Shown: in pieces, positions 43,271 through 46,415 of the stretch
Layout of the letters: every line of letters starts with the position of its first letter
Numbering within the stretch: the first letter of the stretch is position 1
From: Nonomuraea longispora
GTDB taxonomy: Bacteria > Actinomycetota > Actinomycetes > Streptosporangiales > Streptosporangiaceae
Reading direction: 5' to 3'
DNA length: 46,415 nt
Assembly: GCF_004348345.1 (NCBI RefSeq)
Contig: NZ_SMJZ01000048.1
Span: forward strand, 1 to 46,415
Notes under the pieces: model-generated
The model's database searches: none
The model's input: only the letters and a program-made list of their open reading frames with translations
What the model was told of the DNA's origin: nothing
Translations under genes and position numbers: made by a program

Positions 43271-43306
43271 AGAGCCGGGCGCGACAGCGCCCGGCTCTCC
43301 CTTTTC
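43271..43306 (+). terminator. Intrinsic terminator after the whiB7 transcript
   Basis: A perfect 12-bp stem (AGAGCCGGGCGC at 43271-43282 with 43287-43298), loop GACA, followed by CCCTTTTCC. Confidence 0.88.
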
Positions 43307-43777
43307 CTCCGGCAAGAACCATCAAGCCGGTACGCACGACGCCCCCACACACCAACCCCCGAAGCACCAGGCACAATCGCTGCCACGAACCCCGGCGAAC
43401 CCGTGCCGGACCCGCCGGGCGAGCAGCCGCACGCAAACGCCTGGGCGGAGGGATTCCGCGTCACCCGCAACCAACGGACCCCGTGTCTGCTCACAGACCA
43501 CGTTGCTCCGGGAAAGAGTTCACACGATGCCTCCGGCGCGAACCTCACCGGTGAATGACGAGCTGCCCAGCGGAGGCCTTCCGGGTGATCCGTGCGGACG
43601 GTCGGATCTCGCGGGACGGCGCCGCTGGGCAGCTCTGCCGGATCGCGAAGCAGGATGTCGGACGCCTGCAGCAGGGGTGTGGGGCGTCGTGCCTCGCGCG
43701 CGCCGAGCGATCCGATGGGGCAGCCGGACCACTCGTCACGATCTCGCCCGTGCCTCCACTTCAAGGCACGGGAACAG
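43307..43777. other. Gene-poor gap with an inverted repeat
   Basis: About 470 bp. Several overlapping frames exist, but none has a start signal or family resemblance. It contains a nested inverted repeat at 43560-43633. Confidence 0.5.
43560..43633. repeat. Nested inverted repeat (GAGCTGCCCAGCGG arms)
   Basis: GAGCTGCCCAGCGG (43560-43573) and its exact complement (43620-43633) enclose a second pair, GATCCG and CGGATC, so the 74 bases can fold into a two-step hairpin. Outer arms are 14 bp with no mismatch. The function is unknown; it may be a decayed mobile element or a small structured RNA. Confidence 0.5.
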
Positions 43778-43987
43778 TCAGGGGGCCAGGCAGTGAGTGG
43801 TGGGAATCTCGGCGGTCATGCCCGGCCCCGACGGGTCGACCAGGGTGGTGAGCTCGCCGACGTTCGAGGTGAGGCAGCCGAGGGCGGCCACCGGATCGAT
43901 GACGGCGTGCGCCGTGGTGGTGGTGGCGAACATCAGACCCGCTGCCACCAGGGCGGTAACTGCTAGCAGGCGCGCGGATCGGTCCAT
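43778..43987 (-). CDS. Small secreted protein with two cysteines
   Basis: 69 residues. A signal peptide (SARLLAVTALVAAGLMFA) ends with the cleavage site AHA before residue 29. The mature 41 residues hold two cysteines (38 and 66) that could form one disulfide around VGELTTLVDPSGPG, and end CLAP. No family name is known to me. The ATG at 43987 has AGAGGG seven bases ahead. Upstream, 44005-44055 is markedly A+T-rich and includes TTGACT on the minus strand, a possible -35 box. It follows the ABC1 kinase gene on the same strand by 205 bp. Confidence 0.7.
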   Translation of the reverse strand: MDRSARLLAVTALVAAGLMFATTTTAHAVIDPVAALGCLTSNVGELTTLVDPSGPGMTAEIPTTHCLAP

Positions 43988-44192
43988 GGGGCCCTCTCAA
44001 GTCGGTGACTATCTGTATTTGAATCATTACACATAGTAGTCAAGTAAAGGTAGAGGGGGCGTCGAATTCTCATCTTCCAACTCCGCTCAGTCGCGCGTCC
44101 CGGCACCCCTCCGGCGAGGCAGGCGGCGTAAGAGATCGATCAGGCCACGTGCGGCGTGCGCACACCTCCCGCCAGGCGCGGACGGTCCGTCG

Positions 44193-45602
44193 TCAGCCGA
44201 TGGCCAAGGCCTCGTCGTCGGGGTCGTCGGCGAAACCGGGAACCCAGCGGATCACCTCGTCGCGGAAACGTGCCGTGGCGCCCAACTGGCACAACACGCC
44301 CACACCCGCCGCATGCACCCGGTGGATGAGCACGTACGACGTCGGCAGGTTGAGCTGGCGGACCACGTTGGTGGGGCGGAGATCCGTGACGCTGGCGACC
44401 TGCGCCTGCAACCACTCCCTGCTGAACGTGAACTCCTCCACCGCGGTCGGCTCGACATAGGGCGCGAGGAAGGCCCGCAACGCGTCGGGGTCGATCTCGA
44501 TGTCGTCGCGGATGAAGCCCTCCCGGCGCAGGCCCCGCATGACGGTGTCCATGTCGCCCTGGTTGAAGATGCGGGTCAGCTGGCCGAAGGACTTGGGGTA
44601 GCCGTCGGGCAGGCGGTTGACCGCGCCGAAGTCGAGCACGCCGAGCTTGCCGTTGTCGAGCATGCGGAAGTTGCCGGGGTGGGGGTCGGCGTGCAGCATG
44701 CCGACGCGCGCGGGGGAGCAGAAGAGGAAACGCACGAACAGCAGGCCGGCCCGGTCGCGCTGCTCCTTGGTGCCCTCGGCGATGATCCGGGACAGCGGTG
44801 TGCCGTCCATCCACTCGCTGACCAGCACCATCTCGTTGGCCGCGACGACGTCGGGGACGTGGAAGTCGGGGTCGCCGTCGAACTCCAGGGCGAACGCGTG
44901 CTGCGCCTCGGCCTCCCTCAGATAGTCGAGCTCCTCGGCGATCCGCTCCCGGAGCTCGCTCAGCACGGCCTTCATGTCAAGGCCGGGCAGCAGCGTGCCG
45001 AACACCTTGCCCAGGCGCGCCAGCTGCGCGAAGTCGCCGAGCAGCGCCTTGCCCGCCCCGGGATACTGGATTTTGACGGCCACGTCGCGGCCGTCGTGCC
45101 ACACGGCCCTGTGCACCTGGCCGATCGAGGCGGCGGCCGTCGGCTGGTCGTCGAACGACAGGAAGTGCTGCCGCCAGTCGTCACCCAGTTGTTCCGTGAG
45201 CACGGTGTGGACCGTGGACGTGGGAAGCGGGGGAGCGGCGTCCTGCAGTCTGGTCAGCGTGGCGCGGTAAGGCCCGGCGATCTCCTGTGGCAGTGCCGCC
45301 TCGAAGATCGACAGCGCCTGCCCGAGCTTCATCGCGCCGCCCTTGAGCTCACCCAGCACCTTGAAAACCTGCTCGGCGGTACGCTGCTGCACCTCCTGCG
45401 CCACGATCTCGGCGGACTTGCCGCCGAGGCGTTTGCCCAGCCCCAGGGCGGTGCGTCCGGCGAAACTCAGCGGAAGGGCGGCCAACTTGGCGGAGCGCGT
45501 GACGGCCCGGCGTGGAAGATCGCTCACACTGATGCGCGAACCCCGGAAGATCCGCTTCCCCCCTTCGTGGCAGTCCCTGAGCACGTCAGTCGTGGTTGTC
45601 AT
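44193..45602 (-). CDS. ABC1/UbiB-family atypical kinase (AarF-like)
   Basis: 469 residues of the ABC1/ADCK/UbiB atypical kinase family, equivalent to M. tuberculosis Rv3197 beside whiB7. Family marks: KLGQ of the KxGQ segment (92-95), AAASIGQVHRA, the family's Ala-rich nucleotide loop (156-166), ATP lysine in VAVKIQYPG (174-182), catalytic LHADPHPGNF (303-312) and metal-binding LDFGA (323-327). No membrane segment is clear. Bacterial UbiB proteins support isoprenoid quinone synthesis; the role in actinobacteria, which use menaquinone, is not settled. The ATG at 45602 overlaps the upstream gene's TGA, which fixes the start and shows an operon with the ThiF-like gene. Confidence 0.9.
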   Translation of the reverse strand: MTTTTDVLRDCHEGGKRIFRGSRISVSDLPRRAVTRSAKLAALPLSFAGRTALGLGKRLGGKSAEIVAQEVQQRTAEQVFKVLGELKGGAMKLGQALSIFEAALPQEIAGPYRATLTRLQDAAPPLPTSTVHTVLTEQLGDDWRQHFLSFDDQPTAAASIGQVHRAVWHDGRDVAVKIQYPGAGKALLGDFAQLARLGKVFGTLLPGLDMKAVLSELRERIAEELDYLREAEAQHAFALEFDGDPDFHVPDVVAANEMVLVSEWMDGTPLSRIIAEGTKEQRDRAGLLFVRFLFCSPARVGMLHADPHPGNFRMLDNGKLGVLDFGAVNRLPDGYPKSFGQLTRIFNQGDMDTVMRGLRREGFIRDDIEIDPDALRAFLAPYVEPTAVEEFTFSREWLQAQVASVTDLRPTNVVRQLNLPTSYVLIHRVHAAGVGVLCQLGATARFRDEVIRWVPGFADDPDDEALAIG

Positions 45603-46415
45603 GCCATGACCATTCTGCGCGAATAAGGATTGTTTCGCATACAACGACATTGCGGGTGAATGGTCCAAGACCGCCTTCTCCAACGCCAATCAGGGGTTAC
45701 GTCCACTGTGCCGTTGGTCACAACGGACTCCCGGCCATCGAGATGAGCAAGCGCGTGGCCGGTTGCCGCGGCCGCGACCAGGGCGGCCAGCGTCGAATCG
45801 CAGGCGATCTCGCCGGGCGGATAACCACCCAGCCTCGCTGTGACGATAGGCCAAGCCGGGTCGTGGTCGCGCCTGGTCAGGTCGAGACAGTGCAGGCACG
45901 CGCTCTGCCCGGGCAGGACCAGCGGGCCGAGAATGCCATGGCCCTCGAAGGCCGTCGCCAGGAGGTGCGGGATGCCCAGCGCGGTCAGCTCGTTGACCAG
46001 CACCCCGTCCAGCGGGCCGACCGGCGCGAGGACCACCAGGTCGGGCCGGTCTGTGGCGTCCCCGAGATACGGCCCTCCCGCCAACGCGTTGACGGCCGGC
46101 GCGAACTCCCCCTCTCCGCGTGGCTCGCACCCGGGGACGGGCGGGGACGGCCGGCCGGCGTCGGCGACCGCCCGGGAGGCCCGGGCCGGCTCCGGCACGG
46201 GCGATGGCGACCGAACCACCGGCCGTGACCGTGCCGCCGGCGCGGGAACGGGTGGCGTACGCCCGCCGGAGGTGAGCCTGCTCGCGACCGCGACCGCACC
46301 CGCCTCGCGGGTCAGGCCCAGCTCCGCCCACGTCAGGCCGCCGGGCGTGATGTCGCCGGGCCGGACGACCCCCGGATCGAACACCCGGACGGTGCCCACC
46401 CCCGCACCCGCGAGC
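45599..46415 (-). CDS. ThiF/cyclodehydratase-like protein, N-terminus beyond the window
   Basis: The frame is open through the window edge; a GTG at 46399 is internal, because the residues before it (LAGAGVGT) form the Gly-rich nucleotide loop of E1-like enzymes. About 270 residues are visible. A Pro/Ala-rich linker follows, then VVLAPVGPLDGVLVNELTALGIPHL, a zinc pair ACLHCLDLTRRDHDPAW, and a second pair in HPQCRC. This resembles the leader-binding or E1-like part of azoline cyclodehydratases, but no YcaO gene or precursor peptide is in the window. The same kind of orphan gene lies near whiB7 in mycobacteria (Rv3196). Its stop overlaps the ABC1 start as ATGA. Confidence 0.75.
   Translation of the reverse strand, partial: LAGAGVGTVRVFDPGVVRPGDITPGGLTWAELGLTREAGAVAVASRLTSGGRTPPVPAPAARSRPVVRSPSPVPEPARASRAVADAGRPSPPVPGCEPRGEGEFAPAVNALAGGPYLGDATDRPDLVVLAPVGPLDGVLVNELTALGIPHLLATAFEGHGILGPLVLPGQSACLHCLDLTRRDHDPAWPIVTARLGGYPPGEIACDSTLAALVAAAATGHALAHLDGRESVVTNGTVDVTPDWRWRRRSWTIHPQCRCMRNNPYSRRMVMA

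Noticed and set aside
43380..43520. Possible tRNA in the non-coding stretch
   Set aside because: GGTTCG-like words were seen on the minus strand, but no acceptor stem, T-loop and anticodon arm can be combined.
43252..43851. Frames around 43.3-43.8 kb that might be a regulator
   Set aside because: I looked for helix-turn-helix or transposase motifs and found none convincing. Repeats within the region explain the look-alike segments.
44313..45626. 437-residue open frame on the plus strand
   Set aside because: Antisense to the ABC1 kinase, Val/Gly/His/Leu-rich shadow.

Overview
The window is high-G+C actinomycete DNA. It has many GTG starts, strong third-position GC bias, a WhiB7/WblC regulator, AdnAB, mycoredoxin, MoeZ and DUF3107. 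The gene order rhlE-like helicase / ferritin-like protein / DUF3107 / TetR / moeZ / ATL / adnA-adnB / nudC / mrx1 / uvrD2 / whiB7 / ABC1-kinase / ThiF-like matches, from general knowledge, the Mycobacterium tuberculosis Rv3196-Rv3211 neighbourhood. Protein style suggests a Streptosporangiales-type genome such as Nonomuraea. That genus-level guess is inference.

Layout. 0-5.6 kb: an alpha/beta hydrolase, an RhlE-like DEAD-box helicase, a divergent MiaE-like ferritin-fold protein, then DUF3107 and its TetR neighbour. 5.7-8.6 kb: an NHEJ module (small acidic protein, LigD polymerase, LigD ligase, divergent Ku). 9.15-12.5 kb: an accessory island in the form of a large imperfect inverted duplication, carrying four small secreted His/Arg-rich proteins in two mirrored pairs. 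13-15.2 kb: alpha/beta hydrolase and moeZ. 15.2-19.3 kb: two tandem copies of a two-gene cassette (single-pass membrane protein plus mycosin-like S8 protease). 19.3-22.9 kb: a small unknown protein coupled to an alkyltransferase-like protein, then a TagF-like glycerophosphotransferase. 23.1-29.6 kb: the AdnA-AdnB helicase-nuclease. 29.6-34.8 kb: a four-gene NRPS-independent siderophore operon on the minus strand, with an iron box at its promoter. 34.9-39.3 kb: nudC, mrx1, an exported esterase and uvrD2. 39.4-42.2 kb: a DUF1089 pseudogene, a winged-helix protein and a TesB thioesterase. 42.2-43.3 kb: whiB7 with a full attenuation leader (promoter, 88-codon upstream ORF, intrinsic terminator) and a small basic gene. 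43.8-46.4 kb: a small secreted protein, an ABC1/UbiB-family kinase and a truncated ThiF/cyclodehydratase-like gene.

Functional picture. Much of the core concerns DNA repair and redox or antibiotic stress: AdnAB resection, Ku/LigD end joining, UvrD2, the ATL, mycoredoxin, NudC and WhiB7. The accessory insertions are mostly envelope or extracellular: the mirrored secreted peptides, the doubled membrane-protein/protease cassettes, TagF and the siderophore operon. The best candidates for something undescribed are the inverted-duplication peptide island with its shared leader and shared upstream motif, the duplicated protease cassette without any ESX secretion genes, and the compact siderophore operon with an ATP-grasp ligase and no hydroxamate-forming genes. 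No rRNA, tRNA, CRISPR array or intact insertion sequence was recognised.
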